From: Balamuthia mandrillaris
Lineage: Eukaryota; Discosea; Longamoebia; Balamuthiidae
Length of the DNA: 64,000 nucleotides
Reading direction: 5' to 3'
NCBI GenBank assembly: GCA_031835245.1
Contig: JAVKOQ010000115.1
Coordinates: 101,735 to 165,734 of the forward strand
The position numbers and the translations under genes were made by a program. Within the stretch, counting starts at the first letter, position 1; each line of letters starts with the position of its first letter. Of the stretch, positions 18,734-31,611 are shown one piece after another. The notes under the pieces were generated by a model. The model saw only the letters and a program-made list of their open reading frames with translations, made no database searches and was not told where the DNA came from.

Positions 18734-21700
18734 ATGGAAGCAAACCAACAGCGTTGGCCCTGTGACAAGGTCAGAAAGACTTTCATCGAGTTTTTCCAAG
18801 GGAAGGACCACCTCTTTGTGCCCTCTTCCTCAGTTGTTCCTCACAACGACCCCACACTGCTTTTTGCCAATGCCGGAATGAACCAATTTAAGGTTAAACC
18901 TCTTCCTTCTCGCGGAGTGCACCCAAAAAAGCGTAGTTAACTTTTACCCTTTTCTCTCTCTCTCTCTCCGCAAACACGCACGCTTGCTCTGTGTCAATTC
19001 TCTCTACAGCCAATCTTTTTGGGGCAAGTGGACCCAAAAAGCGAGCAAGCCTCATGGAAAAGGGCAGCAAACAGCCAAAAATGCATACGAGCAGGTGGCA
19101 AGCACAACGACCTCGATGACGTGGGAAAGGATACCTATCACCACACTTTCTTTGAGATGCTTGGCAACTGGTCCTTTGGGGACTACTTCAAGCAGGAGGC
19201 AATTGACTGGGCAATGGAACTGTTGACAGAGGTGTATGGGCTGGATTCCTCCCGACTCTACGCTACGTATTTTGGTGGTTCGGATGAAGACGGACTGCCA
19301 GCTGATGAAGAAGCTCGTGAGTTGTGGAAGAAACATCTTCCCGCAGAGAGGATCCTTCCTTTTGGCAAGAAAGAAAACTTCTGGGAGATGGGAGAGACAG
19401 GACCTTGTGGACCCTGCTCCGAGATTCACTACGATCGTATCGGAGGAAGGGACGTCTCCTCCCTGGTCAATAAGGATGACCCTAATGTGATTGAGATTTG
19501 GAACTTGGTCTTCATGCAGTTCAACAGGGAACAAGACGGCTCGCTCAAGCGGCTCCCCGCTTCCCATGTGGACACTGGTATGGGCTTTGAACGCTTGACT
19601 TCTATTCTTCAAGACGTCAAGTCCAACTACGACACAGACATCTTCGCTCCCATTTTCGCAAGAATCCAAGAGGTCACCGGCGCACCAGCCTATGCCGGAA
19701 AAGTGGGCAAAGAGGACACCGACCTCGTGGACACTGCTTACCGCGTAGTGGCTGATCACATCCGCACTCTCTGCTTCGCCATTAGCGACGGAGCTGCACC
19801 CGGCCCCGATGACAGGGACTATATTCTGCGCAAGGTGCTACGACGCGCTGTGCGCTTTGGCAAGGAGATCCTTGGTGCGAAGGACGGCTTCTTTCATCAG
19901 CTGGTAGGTGTGGTTCTCGAGTTGATGGGCGACGCTTTTCCTCAGCTGCGTGAGAATCCTGCACACATCGTTCAGACTATCAAAGAGGAAGAAGAAAGCT
20001 TCACTGCTACTCTCGACAAAGGACTCAAGAAATACCACAAAGCCACTGCCAAGCTTACTCCAGGGCAAGTGCTTTCCGGCAAAGCTGTTTTCAAGCTCTA
20101 TGACACCTACGGATTTCCTGTGGAGCTTACTCAGCTTATGGCAGAGGAGAAAGGCCTTGGAATTGATTGGAACGGCTTCAAAAAAGAGAAAGAAGCAGCC
20201 CAGCATCGTTCCCGCCAAGCTCAGAGACTGGCTATGATGAGCGGTGGTCCCATCTTCGAGCTGGATGCCAACGCTGTCTCTGAGCTACAGAATGCCTCCC
20301 TTCTCCCTACGGACGATTCGTTCAAGTATCAAACTGGGCAGGATATAGAGGCCGTGGTCAAGGCAATCTGGACCACCAACAAAGCCTTTGAGCAATATTC
20401 CACTGGCGAAGCGGTTTGTACTTTATCTTTGGAAACTTTTTTGGTGTTTTTTTTTTTGAAACAAAAACTCATTTCCTTATTTCTTGTTGCGTTACTTTGG
20501 TTTGACAGGGCCTGGTGTTGGACTGCACAAATTTCTATGCTGAGTCCGGCGGGCAGATGTATGACATGGGCGTAATGAAAGTGAAGGGCAGAGAGGGAGT
20601 TACCTTTGCTGTCTGTGAAGTTCAATCCTACGGTGGTTATGTGCTACATTCTGGCACTTGCTCCGGAGGAGAGATCAGAGTGGGTGACGTGTTGCAGCTG
20701 ACGGTGGAACTGTCTCGACGGCTTCCTCTTATGGCCAACCACACCACAACTCACTTGGTGAATCATGCTTTGCGGGCAGTGTTGGGGGGTGTTGTGGATC
20801 AAAAAGGCTCCTTGGTGCTTCCAGAGCGACTTCGCTTCGATTTCAGCTATGGCAAAGCGTTGACTGCAGAGCAGTTGGAGAAAGTGGATCAACACGTGCA
20901 GGCCGTAATCGCAAGAGATTTGCAGGTATACATCAAGAATGTTGCTCTTCAACAGGCTCTTGCCATGCCATGCATTAGAGCAATGTTCGGCGAGACTTAC
21001 CCCGACCCTGTGCGAGTGGTATCTGTGGGGGCTGCCCTGGAGGAGCTTCTACAAGATCCTGACAATCCCAAGTGGTTGGAGTTTTCGGTTGAACTTTGTG
21101 GTGGCACTCACTTGAGCAGGTCAAGTGAAGCTGAGTGCTTTACCATCGTTGCAGAGGAAGCTCTTGCTCGTGGTATCAGACGCTTGGTGGCCCTCACCGG
21201 AAAACCCGCCCAGGAGGCCATCCACCGTGGAGAAGAGCTGGCCAAAGCTGTTGCTCTCCTGAAAAATAAGAAAGGAGAGGATCTCAAGTGCGCCGTCACC
21301 GACCTTGCCAAGCAGTTGGATGAGGCTGTTGTACCTGCTTCCAAAAGATATATCATTCGCGACAGTTTGGACCAGTTCCGACGGACCGTCGCAGACTCGA
21401 CTAAAAACACGAAAGCCGAGCAGCTTGAACTTGCCCAACAGTATGCAGAGCAAGCGGTGAGCGACCTGCAAGCCTCTCCTGATTCCCGCTTCCATGTTGG
21501 AATCCTGCAAGTCAACTCCTTCACCGTTGCCCTAACTAATGCTATCAAGGCCATACAAGAGAAGCACCCTTCCCTTCCTGTGCTTCTTTTGAGCGCTGAT
21601 AACACCAACCCCAAGAAACCCAAGGCTACTGTCGTTTGTCAGGTCCCCCAAAGTGTTGTGGATTCCACTTCCCTCAAGGCCAACGAATGGGCTGCTGCTG

Positions 21701-21831
21701 TGGCCGAGGTGCTCGGTGGCAAAGGTGGCGGTAAGCCCACCACCGCCCAAGGGTCTGGTCCAAAGCTTCAGCAATTGGATGCCGCCTTAGCCACCGCAAA
21801 AGACTATGCCTCACGATTGCTTGCTCCTTAA
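18734..21831 (+). CDS. Alanyl-tRNA synthetase
   Basis: The enzyme charges tRNA-Ala and edits mischarged products. Three exons are clear: 18734-18892, 19010-20413 and 20509-21831, giving about 961 residues, the normal eukaryotic length. The class II core includes the motif 1 region ([20 protein letters not shown]), motif 2 ([21 protein letters not shown]) and motif 3 ([11 protein letters not shown]). The editing domain shows HTTTHLVNH and CGGTH zinc ligands (about 20744 and 21102). A C-Ala-like tail (about 21480-21800) completes the protein. The first intron carries a short (CT)n tract. The AlaRS start is within about 170 bases of the nearest RhoGEF exon, so the two genes probably share a bidirectional promoter region. 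No clear organellar presequence is seen, so a cytosolic form is likely; dual use is possible. Confidence 0.96.
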
Positions 21832-22093
21832 CCTGCTGCCCATATTCCCTTTCTCCCCTCCGTCCCCTTCTTCAGAAAGTTATGTTTTCTTTAAACAGAG
21901 GAAAATAAACAACAACGGCGTTACAATGAACATGTCCTATCAGCGAAGAAGAAGAACCCACTTTAAGGTTGGTGGCGTGGCCATCTCACCCAGGCCAGGA
22001 GGGATAGTGGCAGTTGCTGTATTTGGTACCAACAGGGCTTCAGTATCATCAGCAACACAATCCTTGGGTATGGTGGCTCCGCTAGCGCTTCTG

Positions 22094-22187
22094 TTAACGT
22101 ACAATCATTACCGAGCACTTACCGAAACGCATGACATGCTCAGACACAGAGCCCACTAGCATCCTGCGTTTCAGCAAAAAGAGAGAG

Positions 22188-22232
<45 letters not shown>

Positions 22233-22753
22233 AGAAAGGCTTTAGACATTGCTCCAAAGGCAAAGTAGGGAGGAGAACAGTGTACCGCTCCAAAGAGCCA
22301 GTTCCACGACTGCCCATAACGCACAAGTCAATGTCATGGTCAGGTATGAGCTTGCAAATGGCCTCTCTGGCATCGGGGCTTTCAATTGTGGTGTAGGTAA
22401 AACGGTCCTTTGCCCACAGACAGGGTCAGCACCAGCTTGCCTCAACAAAAGCAAAGGACCTTTGGTACCTTCAACTGAGAGGAAGCGAGTTGAAACATGC
22501 CCCTATAGTTTTGCTCAAGTTCTTCAGCCTTTTCTTTTTCCATCACGTTGTTGAGGTGCTCCATTCGGTCTTCCAAAGGGTTAAAAAGCTTCAAGAAGGT
22601 GGTTAACGGGCTGGAGGTTTCCTCCGGGGTAAACACCTCCATCACATGCACAGCAATTAACTCCCCCTTTTCCTTATCTACCAACTGAAGCGCCCGCTCA
22701 AAGGCCCTCCCAGAGGCCTCAGAACCATCTATACATGCCAAAACTTTACGCAT
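22094..22753 (-). CDS. Universal stress protein (UspA family)
   Basis: This is a small nucleotide-binding stress protein with three exons. It begins MRKVLACIDGSEASGRAFERA (D in CIDGS). An intron beginning GTACCAAAGG follows LASSQLK. The second exon reads TTIESPDAREAICKL, then DHDIDLCVMGSRGTGS. After a (CT)n-containing intron (GA on the plus strand, about 22180-22230) it ends LVGSVSEHVMRFGKCSVMIV. Joined across the last intron, the protein shows the ATP-binding motif G-2x-G-9x-G-S (GSRGTGSLERMLVGS). It is convergent with AlaRS. Confidence 0.93.
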
Positions 22754-23869
22754 CCTTCCTCCCTTCCTTCAACTCGTCGATCTTATGATCTCACTTGATC
22801 TTGGAATGGGTGACGTTATATGGGTGTGGGGTCAACCAACTTTGCCTTATTTCCGAAACTCCTCCTGTTCTGGTTTGTTTCTCAGCCGGCTGCAAACCAA
22901 CCCTCATTTAGAATTGTACTTGAAATTTGTTTTTTTCTCTTCCTTTGTTTTTCTTTTGCTTATTTTTTTCACACGGCCACTCTGCCTAACAAACAAACAT
23001 GGCGTAGCGGCCCCCCTGCGGAGTTGGATTCTCCGTGGAGCCTTTTGGGTATGTGATACAAGCCCCCTTTGAGTGTTGAACCGAGTGCTTTATGATGATA
23101 AATGTGAAATAACGGACTAGAGTTTCCGAATCTTCTATTCTAGTGTGGACTTCGCAAATCTGATGTTTTTTTTTTTGTTTGTTTGTTTTGTTTGTTTTGG
23201 TTTTGCTTGCTAATGTGCTCATACTACATCACAGTCTTGTTCACACCAGTCGTTTCACTTTTCTGTTTTATGGTACGTATGAAGTTTATTTTGTGCCTCG
23301 TTCGTGGTCTCCAAAGATGAATCATTTAAAAAAAATAACTGGAATTACCGGCTGAACTCTCCGTGAATGAGAAGCACCATTCTGACTGGAGACCCCTCTC
23401 CCCTCCTCCCCCAAAAAAATGTGTCATTTTCCGCGCTCATTTTCCCTCTCTAGGGTGCTGTTTGTTTAACAACGGTGGCATAATGTTAGCTTTGGAGCGC
23501 TCATTGGAGGTACCTATGCGCCCCTTTGGATCTTCTCGCAAGCACTTGTGGTAGTTGCTGAGATGTTACCTATAATCTCATGCTAATCCTGAAATTTGTG
23601 ATGTCAATTCAAGACTTTTCTGAGCAACAACACCATCAAGTAGCAATGCGCTTTAACTGAAGTAGTGGCTTTTGCTGACCGTTTTTTTATTGTGATACAG
23701 CGACTTACCCCTTGCTGAGGCTTGCCGAGGCGCGGGGTGCTCCGCTCATTTTTTTTCCCTGCAAGGACCAAGTTTTTCATCAAGACTTCGTATGACTGAA
23801 GCATCCTCGCGTTTGAAAGAAATACACGGCCTATTATTATTTACAGCTTTGTTATTTGTCTTGGTGAAA
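22754..23869. other. Intergenic region
   Basis: No coding region is recognised. It holds T-rich stretches (22930-22975, 23165-23205) and the downstream part of the minus-strand gene that follows. Confidence 0.4.
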
Positions 23870-24256
23870 CTACGTGAGAGTGGTGGCGGTGTCAGTAGTG
23901 GAGGTTTCATGCGTGAGCAGTAGCTGAGGAGAGGTAATCCAAATAGCGGCGTTTGGGCTGAGGCCAATAAATGCCAGGTCGTCCTCCTCGTCCTCATCAT
24001 TCTGCTCCTCTTCCAATGCTCTAGTTAAAGGCTGTTGTTGCTGTGGTGAAGTGGGGGATGGAACTCTTACTTGCTCTGGATGATGTTGGGCATACCTTGC
24101 CCACTGTAATAGGCTCTGATGAAGCCCAAGCGCTTCGCTCTCTGTCTTGGCTTGGAAGTACACCGTGCTTTTGTAACAGTGGGCCTTGCTCCCTTCTCGC
24201 TGATGGTGGCAGGCAGGTTTGTAAGAGAAAAGTTGCTATGGGGGGGGGGGGGGGGG

Positions 24257-24298
<42 letters not shown>

Positions 24299-25328
24299 GC
24301 ACAGGGCAGAGCAGAATGAGGGTGAGGGCGGCAAGTACCTGTACAGGGACATGCGCCCAACTGGTGCTGGGGCCAAAGAGCTGAGCTTTGCCAGCCCATT
24401 GGCTTTGCAGGAAGAACCGTCTTCGCTCCTGTGCTCGGCTGCTGGTGGTGGGTGCTGCGGGGATAGTTTTGGAATTACTGCTGTTGGGCGATATGTTTGG
24501 GGTGTTGTTGCCAGTGATGATAGTGGGAGAAGGGGAGGAGGCAGAATCAGCACGCTTCTGAGAGTGGTGGTGGGTTGTAACCTCACCCCCAGAAGAGTGG
24601 TTGCGATGATGCTGGCGGTGGCGGCGGTGGAGACGGCGAGAATGGTTTTTTTGTTCCTCCAACGGCTGCTGCCTGGCGGAGGGCACATGTGAAGGAGAAG
24701 GCGGTGAGGGTAAGGTAAGGCGGTCATTGTGGGTAGGGACCTCAAGGAGGGTAGGTGCTGCTGCTGGTTGTGGCAGGGGCGATTGTTGGGCAGCAGCAGC
24801 CTGCACCAGTTGTGAAAACAGACTGTTATATTGGAGGCGCAAAGCTTCTATTTGGGCAGAAACATGGACAACGCGGGACTCAAGCTCTGCAACTGCCCTT
24901 AATGTAGCCCCTGCCTCTTGCTCCTGCTGTAGCTGGTGGTGGTCAAGTTTTTTGCGCTGAGCCTCAGAGAGGCTGCCGCGGCTGCTACTCCCGCTAGCTG
25001 AGTTTTGATGACCGTCCTGCTGCTGCCGCTGTTGAGCCTGTCTGGCTCCCTTCATGTTTTGGTATCTTTCACGAAAGTATTTGCGAAGCAGGTCCTCCAC
25101 CCCAATGACTTCCTCTTCCTCTTCTTCTGCCTCCTCCTCCTCTTCCTCCTCTCCAAGTTGGGCACGTTCCTCGGTTTTGTTTGGCAGCGCTCGCCCGTTG
25201 CACTGTGGTGCGTCCTCGCCACCAGCCTTGGAGCTATTCCCTTGGAGCTGCCGTTTATCTTTAAGCCTTAAGTATCCTTCATTCATGCTGGCGCTCCGCC
25301 TCGAACTCCCACCAGTGACTGAGGACAT
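23870..25328 (-). CDS. Low-complexity coiled-coil protein of unknown function
   Basis: I do not recognise a family. Exon 1 (25328 to about 24342) encodes a Glu-rich tract (about 25100-25180), VEDLLRKYFRERYQNMKG, and a Gln-rich helical segment with AVAELESRVVHVSAQIEALR (likely coiled coil, about 24870). Pro/Ser/His-rich sequence follows. The intron contains a G17 run and a (GA)n tract on the plus strand (24241-24298). Exon 2 (about 24210-23870) reads KAHCYKSTVYFQ, ALGLHQSLLQWARYAQHHP and ends in an acidic stretch. RRRFFLQSQW before the intron plus KSTVYF after it could be pieces of a PH-like fold, but this is weak. Divergent from the gene at 26277. Confidence 0.65.
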
Positions 25329-26276
25329 TGGCCGTCAGCTGCTTTATGGCCGCCTTTTTTGATCCTTTCCTTCCTTTTATTTTTGTTTTCGTTTTTGTTT
25401 TGCCCTTTTGTTATGATAATTATATTATGAAATGAAAGGGGGGGGGGGGCCCCCCCCCCCCAACTCTTGCCCTTCTTTCTTATGAACATAAGCACACAGT
25501 GGCCAAACAACTCGGGTTGTCTTGAAGTGTTGGGTCTCGCTTCAAACGAGGCTCTCTTGAGCGGGCGCTGGCCATAGGAGCAAAGAGACAGGCACCCTTT
25601 GGGACCTCCCACACACATCCAGCACCACCACCACCACCACCACCACTGCCCATTCATTGAAGTAGTGGTAGCCTACCAGTAAGGAGTTACCCCCCCTGCC
25701 CTGATTGCATGTCGACGAAATAGTTTGCCGTGCATCAGCAGAGGCAAAATTCGTCCTGCCGTCAGTGTTTGGGGCCTTGCTAAAGGTCGAAAAAAGGATG
25801 GCCTCAACTCTCTTCCCGTTGCTCAAATAATATAACAGAGAGAGAAAAAAATTGAGGGGAGAGGGAGGAAGGGGCAACTAAGTAACACGGAGAGAAGGAG
25901 GAGGAGGAGGAGGAAGGCCTGCTCCACAAAACCGGCAAATTGTAGCTACTACACCCAGCACCGTTGGTGTCTGCCGCACCATCACCACCATCCACAAAAC
26001 AGGTACTCAGTAGCAACCTCTCCTTCCCACACAGAAAGCAAGTTGGAGGGAGCAGGCCAAACAGAAACCTTGCTACCACAACCGCTAGACAACAACCTCA
26101 CAAGCACACAGCAACTGTCACCATCACAACCGGCAACAGCATTTAACCACGCGCAGTAGAGGAAACCCCATTCCCGTGCTCCTCTCCGTTTCTGCACTCT
26201 TCCAGCAACGGGCAGCTGGTGCTGCCAAAACAAAGGCTCCCTGAGGGCCACCACCATCCGGCACTACAACTGACAA
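25329..26276. other. Divergent intergenic region with a G12C12 palindrome
   Basis: This is the shared 5' region of two divergent genes. It holds the G12C12 block (25438-25461), a CAC trinucleotide run (about 25623-25646) and a GGA run (about 25896-25914). No coding region is supported. Confidence 0.4.
25438..25461. repeat. G12C12 perfect palindrome
   Basis: Twelve G are followed directly by twelve C. The block is self-complementary and lies about 110 bases upstream of the minus-strand start at 25328. It may be a real homopolymer pair or a sequencing or assembly artefact. Confidence 0.7.
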
Positions 26277-28683
26277 ATGGTAATGGCACAACTGATGGAT
26301 CAAACTTCCACAACGACAACCACCACCACCACAACAGGTATGAACAGCAGCAGCAGCAATGCCAGCACCACCTCCTCTACCGCAAAGCGCAGCAGATTAC
26401 GACTTTCCTGGTCTCGCAACGGCGTTTTAGCTTCCCCACCCGAGAGCTCCTCCTCGCAACAACCACAAGTAGACAGCGCAGACCAACACCTGAAGAGAGG
26501 GGAAGAGGATGAAGAAGAACAAGAACAGCAGCTAGAGGAGGGGGAGGAAGAAGAGAGAGCAGAGGAGAACGACAAAAAGAGAGATGAGGAAGAGGATAGG
26601 AGAGAAGCCAGTAACGTCACACCCGAGACCCCTCGAGGACGACGGCCACGGTCAGATCGAGAAGGAGTTGTTCTTTCGCGCTCTCCTTTGATAGACTCCA
26701 ACAGCAAGAGGCACCTGCGAAAGGAACGACATAAAAGCGCTGCCAGCATGTCGCTGGCTGGCACTGGGGGCGATGCTGAATCCGTGACCCCTTTCCTCCC
26801 ATCCGCTGCTTCCACTTCAGCTCTAGTTTCTTCTCCAACTGTTCCTGTATCATCTTCCTCCGCTTCTTTTCCATCCACTATTGTAAGTTCAGTCTCTTCC
26901 CTCCAGCAACACCCTCAGCAAGAACACTACCATCATCACCACCAACAACAACAACCGCAGCAACGCACAAGCAACGGCTTTACCGGCCAAACACCGAGCT
27001 ACCGGAGGTCTGGAGGGGGGCTTAGTGCTCTAAGTGGTACCGGTGGCAATAGTCGGCCTGGTTCTTCCAGCTATCATGACACACCAGAGTGCCCCTTGGG
27101 GCCCGACCTAGAACTGCTCTCTCAGTTCAAGGCCAAAGAAGGGCACTATGCACGCTCCATGCCAGGTGCTACCTGCCCTTTTCAATACATTGACTACAGC
27201 AAATCATCAGTCCCTTCTACTCCTGATCTTGGCCCTGGCGGCCGCAAGGAGCACGCCACCGACACCTCTTCTATAAATCCCATAAAGCTTTCTGAGGACA
27301 TTGCCAAAAGTTACAAAAAGTGGTACAATGTGCGTAATGATGCACCCAGCTTAAGGCGGGGGGGGGGGGACCACCAAAAAAAATGTCTTTTTGGTGGCTC
27401 CCTTCCATTTTCTCTTTCGATTTTTGTCGAGTTCGTTGGCATTAAATACTAACACCTTCTGATTTGGCTGAATGTAGGACATGGTGCTGAAGCTGGAAAA
27501 TAAGAAAGCAGAAACAAAAGCACTAAGGTATTTTCTTTTGCCGTTTAATAGCGTGAAGGATATTTCGCTAACGTCTTCCTCCAGAAAAAATCACAAGTCA
27601 ACAATTGGCCCCACAGCTTCTTCTTCCTCTTCTTCCTCTTCTTCTTCCTCCACCTCCAATACTACCTCTTCTTCCACACCATCGGGTACAAGCAACAGCA
27701 ACAATACCAGGGAATCGGGCTCCACCATAAAACGAGACAAAGAGACAGGGGCGCCTCCTGCGATGTCGGTCCACACCTCTATTTCCTATTCTACATTTAG
27801 CAAACAATCAAGTTCTCCTGCATTAATGCGAGAAAACTCGGAAGAACATACCAGTAAAGCGCAAAGCAAAGAGGACAGCAAAGGGGAAAGCAGGTTACGG
27901 TCTTCCCGTGCAGATTCAGCCAAGTGGCAGGATGGAGGAAGGTCACCTGCTTTAGGCTTAAACAGTTCTGCCACTTCGCAACAACCGTCGTCCGCCCAAC
28001 TACCAAAAAGTCAACCGGGGGGTATTGGGAGCATGGTAGGGGGTTATCCTCCTCCTCTAACTTCTTCCAGGGGAGGAGCAACAGGCCTCCCAGCAGCAGG
28101 AGGTGCTATTGGTGCGAAGGCACAAAAGCAGAAACAAATGCAAAAAGGGAGCCCCGAGCACTATAACAACTCCCATCCTCCCTCTCATTCAACCGTTAGC
28201 CTACCACACAACTCGACTGAAGGCCGCACAGATTGGGCGCATGTCAACTATAGTGGCGACAATGGCGGTAGTGGTTGCAGCAGCGGGAGACCACCCCCCG
28301 GCCTAAAAATTCCACCACCCTTGCCCCTTCCTGTTCCCATCTCCACTCCTTCCAACACCTCCCTTCCCTCTACTGCAACTATGACCTCCGCTACTTCTAC
28401 CACCACTGCAACCTCTTCCTCCTCCTCTTTAGCTATGTCTGGCCGGCGGAGCGCCGGTGAAGGCGAACGGATCAGCCCTCGTCATTCCTCCCGTCTTGTG
28501 GCTGCGGCGGGAGCTGGCGAGTGGGATGGTAGTGGCGGCAGCGGCGGCAGTCGGGACGAGAAGAAAGACAAGAAAAAGGGTTCTTTTGCATTCAAGCGTA
28601 AGAAAAAGAAAAAAGAGGACAAGGCAGACGCTTCTCGAACAGGGGAAGCCGGGGAACCTGCCACGCTTCTTCAAACCATTTGA
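26277..28683 (+). CDS. Ser/Gln/His-rich protein of unknown function
   Basis: I do not recognise a family. Three exons fit: 26277 to about 27329, about 27478-27528, and about 27586-28683. The short middle exon gives a continuous reading WYNDMVLKLENKKAETKALR, so the introns are well supported. Most of the product is low complexity: Thr/Ser runs, an acidic block (26510-26600), His/Gln repeats (26930-26970), Ser runs (27615-27680) and a Lys-rich C-terminus (KDKKKGSFAFKRKKKKKEDK). The only conserved-looking part is IKLSEDIAKSYKKWYN plus the middle exon, a probable helical module. A nuclear location is a guess from the basic tail. The first intron contains a G10 run (27360-27369). Confidence 0.65.
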
Positions 28684-29015
28684 ACTTCTTTTAGCGGCGT
28701 TGGACCTTAGTGCTGAACCTTCTCCCTTCCTACCTGCCTCCTTTTGTTGACCATTTTGTTGACCATTATTTTTGTTTTTTTTTTCTTTGTTTATTTCTTA
28801 TTTCAAACAAAAACGACCTCCTCCTCATCGCGAAAACTTTGCTCCCTCCCCTCTCCCGCTTCCTTTACGCTGGTGTGGAAGCCTCCCCTGGGCGCTGACA
28901 TCCATCCATCGCTGCGACCCACCCTTCCCTAGAGATCACCATTTGGATGAACAAGTTGACGTACCTATCCGTTAGGGTGAGCTGCTGACAGAGGTCCACC
29001 CACCAACCCACCCAT

Positions 29016-29080
<65 letters not shown>

Positions 29081-29194
29081 TTTGGGGCAGGTAGACCCAA
29101 AATAAGAAGGAGGCAGAAGTAGCCAACAACAACAACGCACACAACTGCGCCGACAGGAAGAGCGAGCGAGCAAGCGAGAGAGGGGTGAAGCAAA
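28684..29194. other. Intergenic region with a (TTTA)n microsatellite
   Basis: The 3' region of the preceding gene is followed by the fumarase leader. Nothing coding is recognised. Confidence 0.4.
29014..29078. repeat. (TTTA)n microsatellite
   Basis: About sixteen tandem TTTA units, almost perfect, lie upstream of the fumarase gene and are followed by a GGGGCAGG block. Confidence 0.95.
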
Positions 29195-29732
29195 ATGCGA
29201 GCAGCATACAGCAGCAGTAGCCGTAGTGTTAGGGTGCATGGCCTTGTAAGCTTTGGCGGAAGGGTGGTGAGCCGCCCCCTTGCACCACTTTTGGCGGGAC
29301 GGTGGGCCAGCAGCCTTCTTCCTGCTAGCAGTAGCAGCACGCTGACTGTAGGGTCGGCCTGTCTGGTGGGTCGCACTCAAGCGGAGGGACTCCAAAGGCG
29401 ACGCTACTTCCGCAGCAGCCTACCACTACGCGCCGAACAGCAGTACCGTGTGGAACACGACACGTTTGGTCCCATTAACGTGCCTGTTGACAAATACTGG
29501 GGCGCCCAGACCCAAAGGTCCCTCCAAAACTTCGACATAGGAGATGAAAAAATGCCTCCCCAACTTATCAAAGCCCTTGGCGTTCTCAAGAAAGCAGCTT
29601 GCCTCGTCAACATAACCTACGGCCTTGACACTAAGATCGGCAAGGCTATTTGCACTGCTGCTGACGAGGTAACAACCCTCTTCTCTCTCTGTCACAGCCT
29701 TTGTACAGCCAATCAAGATGCTGACATCTCTT

Positions 29733-29773
<41 letters not shown>

Positions 29774-31432
29774 GCAAACAAAGGTAATGCAAGGCAAACT
29801 TATGGATCACTTTCCGCTTGTTGTTTGGCAAACAGGTTCCGGTACTCAGACCAACATGAACGCCAACGAGGTACTTATTGTTTTTGGTTTTTTTTCTCCG
29901 TCATCTTTTCCCTTCTGCTTCCCAACGCGCACCTTATATTATTTTTTTGGCGACACTTTAGTTTATTGTTTATTGGGTGTATTGGAATATTTATTTTGTT
30001 TTCGTTTTTCCGTTCTCTAAGTACTAACTGACACTACGTCAATTAGGTCATTGCCAACCGCGCCATTGAACTGTTGGGTGGGCAACTTGGCTCCAAGTTG
30101 GTTCATCCAAACGATCATGTTAACATGAGTCAGTCGTCCAACGATACATTCCCAACGGCTATGCATATCGCCACCGTGCAAGAGATCCATTCCAACCTGC
30201 TGCCCTCACTTCAGCTCCTGCACGACAGCCTAGCAGCAAAGGCCGAAGAGTTTGACTCTATCATCAAAATTGGTCGTACTCACCTCCAGGATGCCACACC
30301 TCTTACTCTCGGACAAGAGTTCTCCGCCTACGTTGTCCAGATCAAGAACGGTATTGACAGAATCAAGGATACCTTGCCTCGCCTCTATATGCTTGCCCAA
30401 GGCGGTACTGCTGTTGGCACTGGCTTGAACACGCGCAAGGGCTTCGATGTCAAAGTGGCTCAAGAGATCAGCAACATTACAGGACTTCCTTTCGTGACAG
30501 CTCCTAATAAGGTTTATTTTCATGCGCTAGCGATCCCAGACGTTGTACTAACCTATTGTTCAATTGTGGTGTGCAGTTTGAGGCTTTGGCGGCTCATGAC
30601 GCGATGGTTGAGGCACATGGCGCCTTGAACACTGTTGCCACTTCTCTAATGAAGATTGCCAACGACATACGCTTCCTCGGCTCAGGTCCACGCTGTGGCC
30701 TTGGAGAGTTATCCCTCCCTGAGAATGAACCGGGGTCATCCATAATGCCTGGTAAAGTCAACCCCACGCAGTGCGAAGCTATGACCATGGTCTGTGCACA
30801 GGTTATTGGCAATCAAACCGCGGTTTCTGTTGCCAACAGGTAAGTGAAATTTTGGACAAACTGAAAGTCTTATGGAACACTAACAACACGTGCTTTCTTG
30901 CGCGAATATTCACGCCGTGTTCATTTTAATCCATCAGTAACGGTCACTTTGAGGTATGTTGGCGTTTTATTCTTATGCTTGTTGCACTCGCCTATCTGAC
31001 AAATATGCTTTCTTTACCTCATAGCTTAATGTTTTCAAGCCCGTCATAGTGCGCAACGTGTTGCACTCTGCTCGTCTCATTGCTGACGCGTCTCGTTCCT
31101 TCACTGATAACTGTGTGGTCGGAATCAAAGCTAACAAAGACCATATCAACCACCTGCTCCACAAATCTCTTATGTTGGTCACTGCTCTTAATCCCTACAT
31201 TGGTAACATGCTCCCTAACCGCCTTGTACTGGCATAAAGCTACTCGTAGTCACTCACTGACTTGTTTGCCTTTATTTGTCCACCAGGGTATGATAAGGCA
31301 GCAAAGGCCGCCAAGAAGGCCTTCGCCGAGGGAACCACCCTCAAAGAGGCTTGCCTGTCGTTGGGCTTCGTAACAAGTGAACAGTTTGATGAATGGGTCC
31401 GTCCCGAAAAAATGCTTGGCCCTTCATCCTGA
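29195..31432 (+). CDS. Fumarate hydratase, class II, probably mitochondrial
   Basis: The enzyme interconverts fumarate and malate in the TCA cycle. Seven exons are readable: 29195-29668, 29784-29870, 30047-30511, 30577-30839, a 16-base micro-exon 30938-30953, 31025-31202 and 31287-31432. The first about 80 residues are rich in Arg, Ser and Ala with few acids, a mitochondrial presequence by composition. The mature part starts [14 protein letters not shown]. Conserved motifs are [34 protein letters not shown] and the class II signature [11 protein letters not shown] (about 30734). The end reads [16 protein letters not shown], as in other fumarases. Intron 1 contains a (CT)n tract (about 29737-29769). 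Confidence 0.96.
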
Positions 31433-31611
31433 ACCAAACACCCAGAATAAATGTTTAGGGTCCCTCTTTTGGCCCGTTTCACTCTTATGCTTGGTGCTGG
31501 CTCGCTTCCCCCCCCCCCCAAAAAAAACACCCTCACACCACTTACTAGAACGCCTTATTTTTGTAGAAGAGCCAAAACAAAAGAAATAGTGGTAAAAAGA
31601 GAGAAGAGGGA

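Noticed and set aside
18339-18743. WW-domain start of RhoGEF ([10 protein letters not shown] ... TTWEEP)
   Set aside because: The frame has no ATG, overlaps the AlaRS start, and lacks the central aromatic pair of WW domains. It is kept only as a remark.
22160-22230. Repeat arrays as CRISPR
   Set aside because: The GA/CT, CTT and TTTA arrays have units of 2-4 bases and no spacers; this is a eukaryotic genome.
24021-24340. Continuous coding through the poly-G/(GA)n region of the 23870-25328 gene
   Set aside because: The translation there is Leu/Ser/Pro repeat only; a donor at the CAG/GTACTTG site and a downstream acceptor give a sensible intron.
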